Origin: Lunularia cruciata
Taxonomy: Eukaryota > Streptophyta > Marchantiopsida > Lunulariales > Lunulariaceae
Assembly: GCA_948567375.1 (NCBI GenBank)
Contig: OX419757.1
Location: forward strand, 67,029,836 to 67,093,835
Direction of reading: 5' to 3'
Length of the DNA stretch: 64,000 nt
The number at the start of each line of letters is the position of its first letter. The first letter of the stretch is position 1. Positions 20,062-29,509 of this stretch are shown piece by piece. The notes under the pieces were generated by a model, which was not told where the DNA came from, did not search any database, and saw only the letters and a program-made list of their open reading frames with translations. A program made the translations under genes and the position numbers.

Positions 20062-22275
20062 TGGGACCATTTGGGATGCCCACGTGAGACGAGTGACCAC
20101 ATCGACAGCAATGACACTCGGGATTACGCACGCTTTTTCTATACCTTTGTCGATCGTTCCATGGATACCGATCGAGTCATGGGAGTGGTTAGCTTCTCAG
20201 GCGGGTTGCATTTTGGGGTTATTTGAGACTAGTTTTCCATGTCCACGTCTATTCCATAGGCTACCCCGCACACTCCATGATGAGGCTAGACAGGCTTTTT
20301 GCCTACCACTGGATCGTTTGGCACGTGATCCCTTGGACGAGTTAGCGTGGTTCCTATTCCTCCTATTCCCTCGATGGTGTCTTTGTTATGCTAGAGGGGG
20401 ACGCACGGTGCATAGAGAGGCGGCGGCAAGATTTTGTCGATTCCGAGCAAGGGATTGGGCAGCGCTTCAGGAGGAGTCTGTTAGGGCTATACGATTTAGG
20501 AGACAGGCATTGCTATAGGATACCACAAATTCCACTCAATTACGACGATGTAGGACATTGGGTCAGGCGGGAGAGTTTAGTAGAGCAGCACGAGCGCTCA
20601 CCCTTTGTCTATAGCGAGTCTTATTGATGAGACCATCTCTTCCCTACGCTCATTGCATCCTATAGCAGTAGAGGGACTACCACTAGAGGTCTTAGATTAT
20701 CAACCTGAGCAGCCTTTATGTCTTGATAGGTCGCTATTTGCACAAGCATTGTGCACCGCCCCTCGCCTTTCCTCAAGAGGCTTGTCAGGGATGGTTTATG
20801 AGCACCTTAGAGATTGCTTCCAGGTAGATGATCCTTCTAGTGGTTTTACCGAGTTGTTTCAGGTGGCTGCAACAGTAGCAAGAGGAGATATTCTTATGTC
20901 TATTAGTCGGGTCTTAGGTGCTAGTCGACTTCTCGCGATTGAGAAGGACACGGGAGGCATTTGACCGATTGCTATTGGAGAGATCTTTTTGCGTTTGGTC
21001 AGTCGTACCATTGTCCTTCAGCATCGTTCTCACTTTCGACAACACCTTAGTCCACATCAGTTTGGAGTAGCTACACTTGGAGGATGTGAGGCTATATCTC
21101 TAGGCATTAGAGCACTCCTAGATATCCATCCGGAGTGGATCGTCCTATAGGTGGATGTTGAGAACGCTTTTAATAGCGTCTCACATGCATCTATCTTTAG
21201 AGAGCTTAGGGAGGCTGGTGGATCCTTGGCAAGTCTCATTCCTTTTGTGCAGTCTTTTTATGGCTCTCTTGCTTCCCTTTACTACCAGCATGGTGGTTCA
21301 TAGGAGGGAGTCACCGTCTTGGAGTCAATTGTTGGTACACGACAGGGAGATCCTTTGGGGGGGCTCTTATTTGCCATGGCTCACTTTAGAGCTCTCCTAT
21401 CTACTACTTTGGCCATGCCAGGTTGTGTATTTCCCTCCTTGGCAGATGATACACACATTGTAGGCCCTGTAGATCAGATTAGGCAGGCCTTTGACTACTT
21501 GACTACCAAGCTACATCTAGTAGGCTTGAGAGTCAAGGTGTCAAAGTGTAGGGCATGGTCCCCTTTAGGTATCCCTCCCCACCTTGAGCTTCCAGAGGGG
21601 TGTATCACATCCACAGATGGACTTCATGTTCTTGGAGTGCCAGTAGGATCGGAGGATTTCGTCACACGCTTCTTGGACGCTGCCCTTGCAGAGGATGTTC
21701 TCCATGTGGATGACCTTCCATTACTAGGAGATCTGCAGGTGGCCTTTGGTATACTCTCTTCCAGTATTGCTCGTCGACCATCCTACCTCATCCGTACAGT
21801 TCCTTCCTCACCGTCCTTCCTATCACGTCTGAGAGCATTTGATAGGAGGATTATGGGAGTCTTTGGTGATATTATTGGACCAGGGACTTTTGAGTGTGTG
21901 ACAAGGGATTTGGCACGTAGACAGATGGCTCTACCGATCTCATGTGGTGGGGTTGGCTTGCTTTCTATGGAGGAGATGGCACCTATAGCATTTTTGGGTA
22001 GTTGGGCTCTCTCAGCACCCCTACTTGCCTCTTGTTTTGTGGTTGATGATAGGCCTGTTTTGGAGACTTATGTGACAGAGGTGGAGGGAGGATCCTTTTC
22101 TCTCCAAGTGTTATTGCGGCAGACAAGAGATAGTCTATCCCCACGAGCACAAGAGGGTTTTCCATCGTTTGCTTCACTATCGTCAGATTGGACTAGAGGT
22201 CTACAATCTTCCTTGATGGAGCGACAGTGTGAGCATACGCTACATTCTCTCTTAGTTGACTCGTCCATTCCTTAG
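20062..22275 (+). pseudogene. LINE C1: N-terminal region and reverse transcriptase
   Basis: The N-terminal part (20062 to about 20600) reads FCRFRARDWAALQEES and LGQAGEFSRAARALT; a single frameshift near 20600 then puts the frame in phase with the rest. The next section has RLSSRGLSGMVYEHLRD and the RT core: PIAIGEIFLRLVSR, FGVATLGGCEAI, VDVENAFNSVS, GTRQGDPLGG and LADDTHIVGP. LADD is the catalytic box. Stops occur at 20962, 21148, 21301 and elsewhere. Several stand where a conserved Arg or Gln would fit, consistent with CGA or CAG changed by C-to-T. RT primes cDNA at the nicked target. Confidence 0.85.
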
Positions 22276-23112
22276 GCTACTAGAGCACGTCTACGCTCTT
22301 GCTCCGGCAAGGGTGCAGGCTTGTGGATCCTAGCTCGACCATGCATTAGGGCTTTCCGACTCGCACCGGCTATTTTCTCTACAGTGATGAGGTTTTGCCT
22401 AGGTTTGGTCCACCCATCTGCATCTTCACTACTCACTTGTGAGTGTGGTTCTACACTAGATGCAACAGCGGTCCACATGACACGGTGTCCTTTTGGAGGA
22501 TAGAGGATAGCTACACATGATGCCATTTGAGACATAGTGTTTGCTATGTCTCTAATGGCACGAGAGAGTGGATACTTAGCTTGGAGGGAGCGTTTGTATG
22601 CATTGCAGACGACACGTGTCAGGGCAGACTTATACTTGGTCCGAGATGATCAGGTGACAATAGCGAATGTCGTGGTCACGTACCCTACGCAAGATACAGT
22701 TTTGGAGGGAGTGATTACCCATCCCCCTGGATGGGCGGTGAGTGCAGCAGCAGGTCGCAAGGTCTCCAAGTATAGGGGCATGCAGCGAGGTCACTTCTTT
22801 GTTCCTCTAGCCTTGGAGTTATATGGAGCGATGGACACGGCATTTGACACATTTGTCAAGGAGTGCGCGAGAGCTTATCATGTTAGGCGTCAAGGGGTAC
22901 CACTCTCCCTCTCATACTTTGTAGCTTACTTTAGACAACGTGTATCCATTGCTATACAGAGTGCAGTGGCTGGTGCAATCCATAGGAGAGCAATCACATT
23001 AGGTGATGTTTCTTTGGATGCTCCAGTTGTGTGTAGACCGTACGACTTGCATAGCTCGGATATCTTAGGTGTGGTAGGGCAGATTTCTCATACAAACTCT
23101 ATTGGGGCTTAG
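22276..23112 (+). pseudogene. LINE C1: zinc knuckle and restriction-like endonuclease
   Basis: Same frame as the RT. CECGSTLDATAVHMTRC is a C-x-C...H-x3-C knuckle, followed after a stop by RIATHDAI, resembling the knuckle and RIxRHxx segment of R2-like elements. Further on, VRADLYLVRDDQVTIANVVV fits the PD-(D/E)xK-type core, but the second acidic position is Asn here and in copy C2 while copy C3 has Asp. Stops at 22501 and 22528 (the latter plausibly Arg CGA to TGA). The domain nicks target DNA in characterised relatives; assignment here is by motif only. Confidence 0.6.
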
Positions 23113-23198
23113 CCCCATGTTACCTTTTTTGTCTCTCCCTTGTACGGCTTGATGGAGTCTTCCCATCCTTCATTTTTCCTACGCGGCCGCCTGTGTCT
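23113..23198 (+). other. LINE 3' tail (family signature)
   Basis: Starts at the palindromic stop region GGGGCTTAGCCCC and runs through a pyrimidine-rich stretch, CTTGTACGGCTTGATGG, and TTTTCCTACGCGG. No poly(A). The same tail is found, intact or mutated, at 3492, 9206, 28337, 31728, 38330, 49630 and 56245. Confidence 0.85.
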
Positions 23199-23392
23199 CT
23201 TATTTGTCATACACTAACAGGAAAACTCATTACCTTTTAGCACTAGTTACTAATTCCAAAGTGACATGTTATCGCAAGTATATTTAGATGTGAGACTTAT
23301 TTGTCATACACTAACAGGAAAACTCGTTACCTTTTAGCACTAGTTACTAATTCCAAAGTGACCTGTTATCGCAAATATATTTAGATGTGAGA
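23199..23392. repeat. 97-bp tandem duplication in Harbinger element A right subterminal region
   Basis: Two adjacent copies (23199-23295 and 23296-23392) of a unit beginning CTTATTTGTCATACAC. Elements B and D have one copy. The first also serves as the right target duplication of LINE C1. Since both units read CATACACT, as does the LINE target site, the local sequence already differed from B and D before LINE insertion. Confidence 0.85.
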
Positions 23393-23549
23393 CGTCCGTC
23401 CAGGTTAATTGCCGGGCCATTGCACTCCCATGGACACCTTAAGATACTCTTTCCGTCAGTACTTAGAAGGCAAACGAACGTCAATATTGCCGGACACAAA
23501 CGGACGTCAATATTGCCGGACATCCATGAGCCATGTGAAGTGGCCTTCT

Positions 23550-23575
23550 GTGAGGTAGAGAGTCCCGAGCTATTC
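23550..23575. other. 26-bp host spacer between two Harbinger insertions
   Basis: GTGAGGTAGAGAGTCCCGAG... matches 1832-1857 of the uninterrupted paralogue. It is host DNA left between element A (ending 23546) and element B (starting 23579). Confidence 0.88.
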
Positions 23576-24116
23576 TCTTAGGCGATTCACATGGCTCTTT
23601 CGGCCTCCGGCAGCCCACTAACAGACAAAACACGGCAACGAAAAATTGGCCGGAGCTCATGCGCACGTCAGGTCTGCCTGACGTTCAAGCCCTCAGTCGG
23701 AGCTCATCCGTCAGGCAACTCTTGCTCCGTCTCGTGGTGCTCCGGCTGAGTCTCTCGAACGGGAGACTCTCTAGGTGAACGGGAAGGGTGATACAACGGG
23801 CAATACAGTTTCCAAACATCCCATTCTATGACAGGTTCAGTTTTCCCGAGAGCAAACATATCAAGTTTCCAAGCAAACATTACTAGGGTTCTGATTTTTG
23901 ACCTTCAAGATTGATCAGGTATGTAATATATCATAGCTTTTTCATTTCTGAACGTGTTGGGTTATTCTATAGCTTGAATTGAAGGTTATGCAATGCTTGT
24001 CATGTGTGATTTGAAACTGAACACAATAGATTAATATTGCAGTGACACTGGTGAGATGAAATTTCTCTGTCAAACCAAACTTTTCCATGTATATTTTTTG
24101 AATTTTGTGCAGCAGA

Positions 24117-25182
24117 ATGGAAGAGATTGTACAGAATGAGAATGTTTTGGGAGCTCTTCCACCTATGGAACCAATTACATTGGTGAAAGATTTGCAGGCT
24201 CCATCCAAGAAGAAGCTTGGTGCAAAAAAGAAAAATTCATCATCAAAGGATGCTCTTGTGAGAGGTATGATTATGACTATTTCATATGTAGATTGGAATA
24301 CTAGTCTAAAATAATAGTATGTTGATTATTTATCTATTGTTGTCAATTGTGTTTACAGGTGTTTCCATTCTGAAGAAGGCTAAAGTGGAGTGGATTTCCA
24401 GTCATGTGAGGCTTTTTTTGGATATGTATGAAGACATTTATTTTAATCATTGTAACCAAGGCAATGTAAGTCAGGATCAGTGGAAGGTGTTTGCTAATAG
24501 GTTCAATGAAGCTATCAGTATAACACCACCTTATGAGCTATAGATTCTCAGGAACAAGCTTGATGGTCTAGTTAAAAAATACAGGGTTGAGAGAGGAAAA
24601 CAAACCATAAGCACAAAACCAAGTTCATGGGAGTTCTATGAACAGATGCATAGAATTAGAGGCGGTTCACCCAAAGAACAAGGCATTCCAGGAGCATGTG
24701 ATGGTGGTATTAACACTTCAATAACTAGTGAGAGAGGGTTTGTAGACTTGACTGATGAAACTATTGATGGGAGTGAGGAAGCATCTCATATAAATCAAAC
24801 TGAACAATCATATATGGATGTTTTGATATCTGATGATGAGAAGGAAACACCACAAGTCTCTACACCTTCTCTAGAGACAATTGGTAACCAGGCCACAATC
24901 AGTCCCAGGAAAAAAGCTTGTGCTCAACCTGGTGTTGTTGGGCAACGTAACAAAAAGCGAAGAGTATCAAAAGAAGGTGAAGATGGAATGCAGAAGTGTA
25001 TGCTTGAATTTACTCAAGTAGTGAAGGAAGCAAATGAGAAGAGATCCTTGCAGGAAGATTGTAAATTTGACTTGATGATGGTTCAAGAACAACGCAAGAT
25101 GGATTTAATGAGCCAAATGCTTGAACTGAAACGTATGGAGCTTGAAATCTTGAAAAACAACCAACGTGGACCGCCATCTTGA
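24117..25182 (+). pseudogene. Myb/SANT-like protein of Harbinger element B
   Basis: Exon 1 is 24117-24264, starting MEEIVQNENVLG. The GT-AG intron is 24265-24358 (GTATGA...TTTACAG) and exon 2 runs to the stop at 25180-25182. A SANT/trihelix-like segment (KAKVEWISSHVRLFLD, WKVFANRFNEAI) is followed by an acidic Ser/Thr-rich middle and a basic C-terminus with KNNQRGPPS. A single lesion is visible: a TAG at 24541-24543 where element A has CAG. This copy is therefore one substitution away from open and is the better model of the family's accessory protein. A splice acceptor-like TTTTGTGCAG just upstream suggests a 5' leader intron. The protein presumably recruits transposase to the subterminal sites. 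Confidence 0.8.
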
Positions 25183-25202
25183 GTAAGTAAATACCTTCAC
25201 TC

Positions 25203-26512
25203 TCAAATGACATTTGCTATATCTAGATGAGCATGAGTACTTTTGAACTGCTTGTACAAAGCTGCTCTTACTAATTCACCTCTTGTTGTACTCCATTTAT
25301 CTGTTGCAGATCTTGGGAGTGGCAAAATATGTGCTCCATTCATATGCTCGTCCACTACATTGACATCTGTAGGTAATGGTTCTCCTTGTTGAATTACAAA
25401 GTTGTGTAATACTGCACATGCAAGTGTCACTCTTGGAACAACTTCCAGTCGCATTGGACAGTCCCTCAGTATGCTCTATCTACCTTTCAATTGACCAAAT
25501 GCATTCTCCACACGTACACGTGCTTTTGATGTATGGTTGTCAAATACATTCTGCATAGGTTCTCCTTGATGTGAATGTCGATGCCAACGTTTCAACAACC
25601 ATTGACGTAATGGATAGGCTGTATCTCCAAGGATCAATGGTGGAATCACTTGTATCGTATGGTTTTCTTGTGGCAAAATGAGTGTTGGCTAAGTGAGAGC
25701 TGTCCCTGATTCCATTGCCTGATATAAGTTGGACTGTCGTAAATGTGCAGCATTGTGAGTAGATCCAGGCATTGTACAACACAAGTCCCAAAACCAAAGA
25801 TCCGCATCACAATGCCTTGTAGCAGAACAGAGTAATCTGAGTGTCTATTCCTATAGTGTTCAGGATAAAATCTCATAGCTGGTTTGGTTCTCAATTTGAT
25901 ATGGGTACCATCTATACAACCAATGATTTGTGGAATTCCACATATCTGTGCAAACTTTGACATGCTCTCAATACATTCTGCTACTGTAGGCCATTTGATG
26001 TATTTAGAGTATATTTTGTCTTTATTTGCTAGTATCTCAACTATAATCATAGTGTACTTCACTATAGTCGATTCACCAAGACAGTACAAATCACTAAGAG
26101 TTCTCAATGGTGAATTGTGTGCAAATCTGTGTAAAACTACTGCTACACATTTTTCTAATTCCACTCTTTTTCTAGCATATAGCCATTCCGACATAGTAGG
26201 CACATGTGGTTCAATCTCATCAACCAATCTCTTAAAACTCTGATATGACATTCGGTACCTGCTTCTCATATGATTGTTCAGAAAGTCTGAATCCATTGAC
26301 CATACTTGCTTGTGAACAATCTCCCACCATGTGTACTGTCTTGGTATCACCCAGAAGTCTCTTGGTATTCCTCTTTGAGATAGCAAAAGACAGTTATTTG
26401 CCATCAAGAACCAACTCCAGAACTCTGGTGTAATATCTTCCTCTTGTTCAAAAAATGTTTCTCTCATCAACAATGTGGCTAACTCCAAGAGATTTTCTGT
26501 TTTAGACTCCAT
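25203..26512 (-). pseudogene. PIF/Harbinger transposase of element B
   Basis: Same protein as in element A, starting MESKTENLLELA (ATG at 26512) and ending ...DIANVI-stop at 25203, giving the full extent of the gene (about 435 codons, no intron needed). GCIDGTHIKL, PGSTH and RVRVENAFGQLKG are visible, but a 1-bp deletion near 25815 shifts the frame before the second acidic position. Stops occur near 25690 (TPTLI region) and 25475 (LKGR-stop-SIL). It is therefore inactive. Convergent with the Myb-like ORF. Confidence 0.88.
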
Positions 26513-26782
26513 CAACCAGAAAAACATGAGATCACAAAGATCCATCTTGAGTATATGAAAGAGGACTGAAAACTGAATCCAATGAGCTCTTTTCTGTTCA
26601 AAATGAGTGTGAGGAGCCAAAGATATGAAGATTTGCAAATCCCAAACCCCTTATTTGTCATACCCTAATGGGAAAACTGGTTACCTGTTAGCACCCGTTA
26701 ATAATTCCAATGTGACCTGTCATCGCAGGTATATTTAGATATGTGACGTCCGTCCAGGTTAATTGCCGGACCGCTGCACTCC

Positions 26783-26938
26783 CATGGATACCTAAAGATA
26801 CTCTTTCCGTCGGCACTTTGAAGGCTACCGGACGTCAATATTGCCGGACATCGATGAGCCCATGGATACCTAAAGATACTCTTTCCGTCGGCACTTTGAA
26901 GGCTACCGGACGTCAATATTGCCGGACATCGATGAGCC
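26783..26938. repeat. 78-bp tandem duplication in element B right end
   Basis: Two adjacent copies (26783-26860, 26861-26938) of a unit running from CATGGATACC to CGATGAGCC, so the inner part of the right inverted end is doubled. Elements A and D have one copy. The terminal GAAGTGGCCT remains unique. Confidence 0.9.
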
Positions 26939-27671
26939 ATGTGAAGTGGCCTTCTGCCTCCACTAGGTTCTCGGATGCTTGAAACTCTCCGATCCTCACG
27001 ACTAGAAGGCAGCCTTTGGCTGACATACGTTTGTATGTCTGTCTCTTTCTTTGTGGGTGAGCTTAGTATCTTGTCCGTCACTCTACGTTGATGGAAAGCA
27101 GCTAGGACCCATCGAGTGCTGCTGGTTAGTGTGTGCAGTTCACTCCCCATGCTCTCTCACTCGCCTTGCGCTTATTTTGCGGTGGTGTGGTCCCAGCGTA
27201 AAATGACTTCGCTTGACCTCATTCGCGGTTTAACAAGGACAGATGACAGATGGATTCAGTTACCATGGCCGGCCGCGATGGAGATCTTGACAACGCCAAG
27301 GATGTGTTGACAACTTTCCGTTGTGGGAACTAACTTTCTGCAGTCGGTTCCATTTGAGACGACAGTGTTGCATCAATTAAAACTATGGCCAGGAATTGAG
27401 ATCAATTGGACGAATAAGCGTCCGGAATTTAATCCTTGGTTTCGTTCTTTTCCTGAGTAGTTTATCGTGAGGTAGTTTATCCTGATGTTTGTCTAGTATG
27501 CACCCTCTCAAGAACTTAAACAGGGAGTTTGGATTATTGTGGACCACCATCTTCCTGGGTTCTTGGATTGAAACTATTGGAGGTTATAAATTGGGGATGG
27601 CGAACTGCAAGAAAACTTGGTATGTTAGTTCGAAGCGCCATTTATGCAACAACTGAAGCCTCTGTTGAATC

Positions 27672-27967
27672 GGAATCGGATTCACAGTAACTGTGGTTCT
27701 CTTCACTATCCCTTGAGAACTTCAACATTTGCAAGCTGCTTAGCTACGTTCACATTGTTTGTTCTGACCTTTCTTAGGTCATGAGGACTAAAACTTCTTT
27801 ACCTGAACACAGCGCAAGGGCATCCTGTGACCCAAGGATGCGGTGCATTTACAATCTTTCTTGTCCTGATCATGATACATCTGTGAGGAGGCCTCTAAAT
27901 CCGTCTGTAGCTTTTAATAATCTTGGAGATCTCCTTCAGTACAGGCTTAAGCACTGTTGTTTGAGAT
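27672..27967. other. Copy-2-specific segment of about 295 bp
   Basis: Copy 1 runs from CGGAATCGAATTA directly into CACAGCCGAGC (near 2775), whereas here CGGATTCACAG and GATTACACAGCCGAGC are separated by about 295 bp. The two joints share a GATT(A)CACAG motif, a possible target duplication of about 9 bp. The segment has an open frame of about 70 codons with no recognised motif. It is either an insertion here or a deletion in copy 1; the repeated joint favours insertion. Confidence 0.55.
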
Positions 27968-28336
27968 TACACAGCCGAGCAGTCCAAACAGTATAATTTG
28001 TTCCCTGCCTACCAGTAGGGGTTGATATTAATTCATTGTTTGACATTGTACTGCTGTCATTAAGTCTTCTACTAGTCTCAGCAGTGCGATAAAGATTGAA
28101 TTTGTAGCTAGAGTCACCAAGTATGAGTCTTCTTCTTCTTCTTCTTCGGTGTTTCACAAATTGAACTGATGCAAAACCAAACATCAGATGTCGTAGGAAC
28201 TGTACACCGATGCACGGATCGTGCAGATGTCCGATCGAGTGTAGCTACTTCTTTGATCCGGGTGCATGTAGTATCTTCATGCCCCAGATACTGACAAATT
28301 CAATGGAGCTAATAATATATCGTTTTTCTGTGGAAG

Positions 28337-28455
28337 ATGATGAAAGGCGACCGCGTAGGAAAAACGAAAAAATGGGAAGACCCCATCAAGCCGTACAAGG
28401 GAGAGACAAAAAAGGTAACATGGGGCTAAGCCCCAATAGAGTTTATATGAGAAAG
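28337..28455 (-). mobile_element. 5'-truncated LINE 3' fragment with 23-bp target duplication
   Basis: 119 bp reading, on the minus strand, as the LINE stop region (GGGGCTTAGCCCC), the tail and CCTACGCGGTCGCC. Flanking direct repeats of 23 bp (28314-28336 and 28456-28478, starting AATATATCG and ending GTGGAAG) mark the insertion. The paralogue near 3118-3140 carries the single uninterrupted site. Confidence 0.9.
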
Positions 28456-29509
28456 AATATATCGTTTTTCTGTGGAAGGGGACAATAATGTATCAGCACG
28501 TATGCTACAGGAGATTGGAAAGCAATACAATCGAGGGAGAAGCATTCTCTAGCTTACTTAAACCTTCTTAGCCTACTTAAGTCTGCACCTCAATTTATGG
28601 TAAGAATCTTAGATGATCTAACGGTAAATGAAAGTATAAGTGGTCATGAAGACGTGGTCCCTAGGTACACCACCTCATTTCTCACAATCCTCAGATCGTT
28701 ATCCAGTGCGTTATAAAGTACTAACTGATCTTATTTGCTCGGCCAGAAGTCATGTCCTATATTTGTAAATAGTGACGAAATTGCAACCCTTTCGAAACTC
28801 TATCACACATGGTTAACCACCACTTTATTCATTCCAATGCCAGACTGAGATTGAAACCTGAGGTTGCTGCTCACTATGTTGAACTATAGAATTGTGCAAC
28901 GCACCGGTACAACTTCAATTCTTGCTAGAGACAATGTCGTTCCAAGTGATTGAGTTCAAATTTCGGAAAGTTATAAATGTAGCTTTTCGCTACTATTGCC
29001 TCCTCGCAATCTAAATCTGCGACTTCCTTCCTTATGGTGTTCCCCTCGTACTCACCCAGATTGTTAGCTCTGTCAATTCATTCTAACGGCCATCCGCCAA
29101 GAACAAAAAGAACAAAGCAGCAAGATAGATGGAGCTGCACGCACCAAGCACAGTACAAACAAGTGCGTCTGATTACCGCTTCACATTGATCCTAAAGGCA
29201 AGCTCCATACTTGTTTTGAACATTCTGAAGCACATAGAAACTTCAGTCGCTGTGACGCATAGCTACTCTAGTGGAGAGTTTTTGGTTTGTCTCACCCGAA
29301 AGGAAAACTCTGTGTCTTGTAGTCTGGCTTGGGGGTATTGAGGGAAGAATATGTGCACCTATCTTCTCAACGCAGGGTTTAGAAAACCGGGAGGTCTCGA
29401 TCTTTCCCAAAACATAGAAGCGGGTCATCCTTGTGTCTCTCAAGTCCAAAATTCCAACACCCCTGCTTCTTGAAGAAATCGGGACATCAATCCGCCCAGG
29501 GCAAGAGTC

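Larger units (their letters stand above)
20062..23198 (+). mobile_element. Non-LTR retrotransposon (RLE-type LINE) copy C1
   Basis: 3,137 bp inserted in Harbinger element A with a 17-bp target duplication. One long coding frame of about 1,015 codons runs to 23112, followed by an 86-bp 3' tail that ends without poly(A). The RT is followed by a CCHC-like knuckle and an apparent restriction-like endonuclease, the order found in R2-type LINEs and unlike the APE-endonuclease L1 and RTE elements common in plants. No start codon is obvious at the left end, so 5' truncation is likely. This is the best copy of a family that recurs at 36604, 49630 and 53529 and as several short tails. Confidence 0.85.
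10326..23546. mobile_element. PIF/Harbinger element A, interrupted by gypsy and LINE insertions
   Basis: Two-gene element: Myb/SANT-like ORF on the plus strand and DDE transposase convergent on the minus strand. The right inverted end GAGCCATGTGAAGTGGCCT is at 23546, followed by the TCT target copy. The left end is truncated by about 20 bp where it meets element D, starting at CTTTCGGGCTCCGG. Subtracting the gypsy (12139-18799) and LINE (20062-23198) insertions leaves about 3.4 kb, nearly the same as intact-length element B. The outer D-plus-A pair shares one TCT duplication with the empty site at 1828-1860. Confidence 0.85.
23579..26952. mobile_element. PIF/Harbinger element B
   Basis: 3,374-bp element with inverted ends TAGGCGATTCACATGGCTC and GAGCCATGTGAAGTGGCCT, flanked by TCT (23576-23578, 26953-26955). 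It carries a plus-strand Myb/SANT-like ORF and a convergent minus-strand transposase with only about 20 bp between their stops. Subterminal regions are rich in GCCGGA and TCCGGC motifs in both orientations, likely transposase binding sites (inference). Both genes carry lesions. Confidence 0.92.

Noticed and set aside
19907-20131. 75-residue N-terminal extension of the Harbinger transposase
   Set aside because: The extension crosses the LINE insertion joint at 20061, and element B has unrelated sequence there. The ATG at 19906 is common to both copies.
23113-23198. The recurring 86-bp tail as an independent SINE
   Set aside because: In C1 it is continuous with the LINE frame and inside the LINE's target duplication; no RNA polymerase III promoter boxes are seen. 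It is best read as the LINE 3' end.
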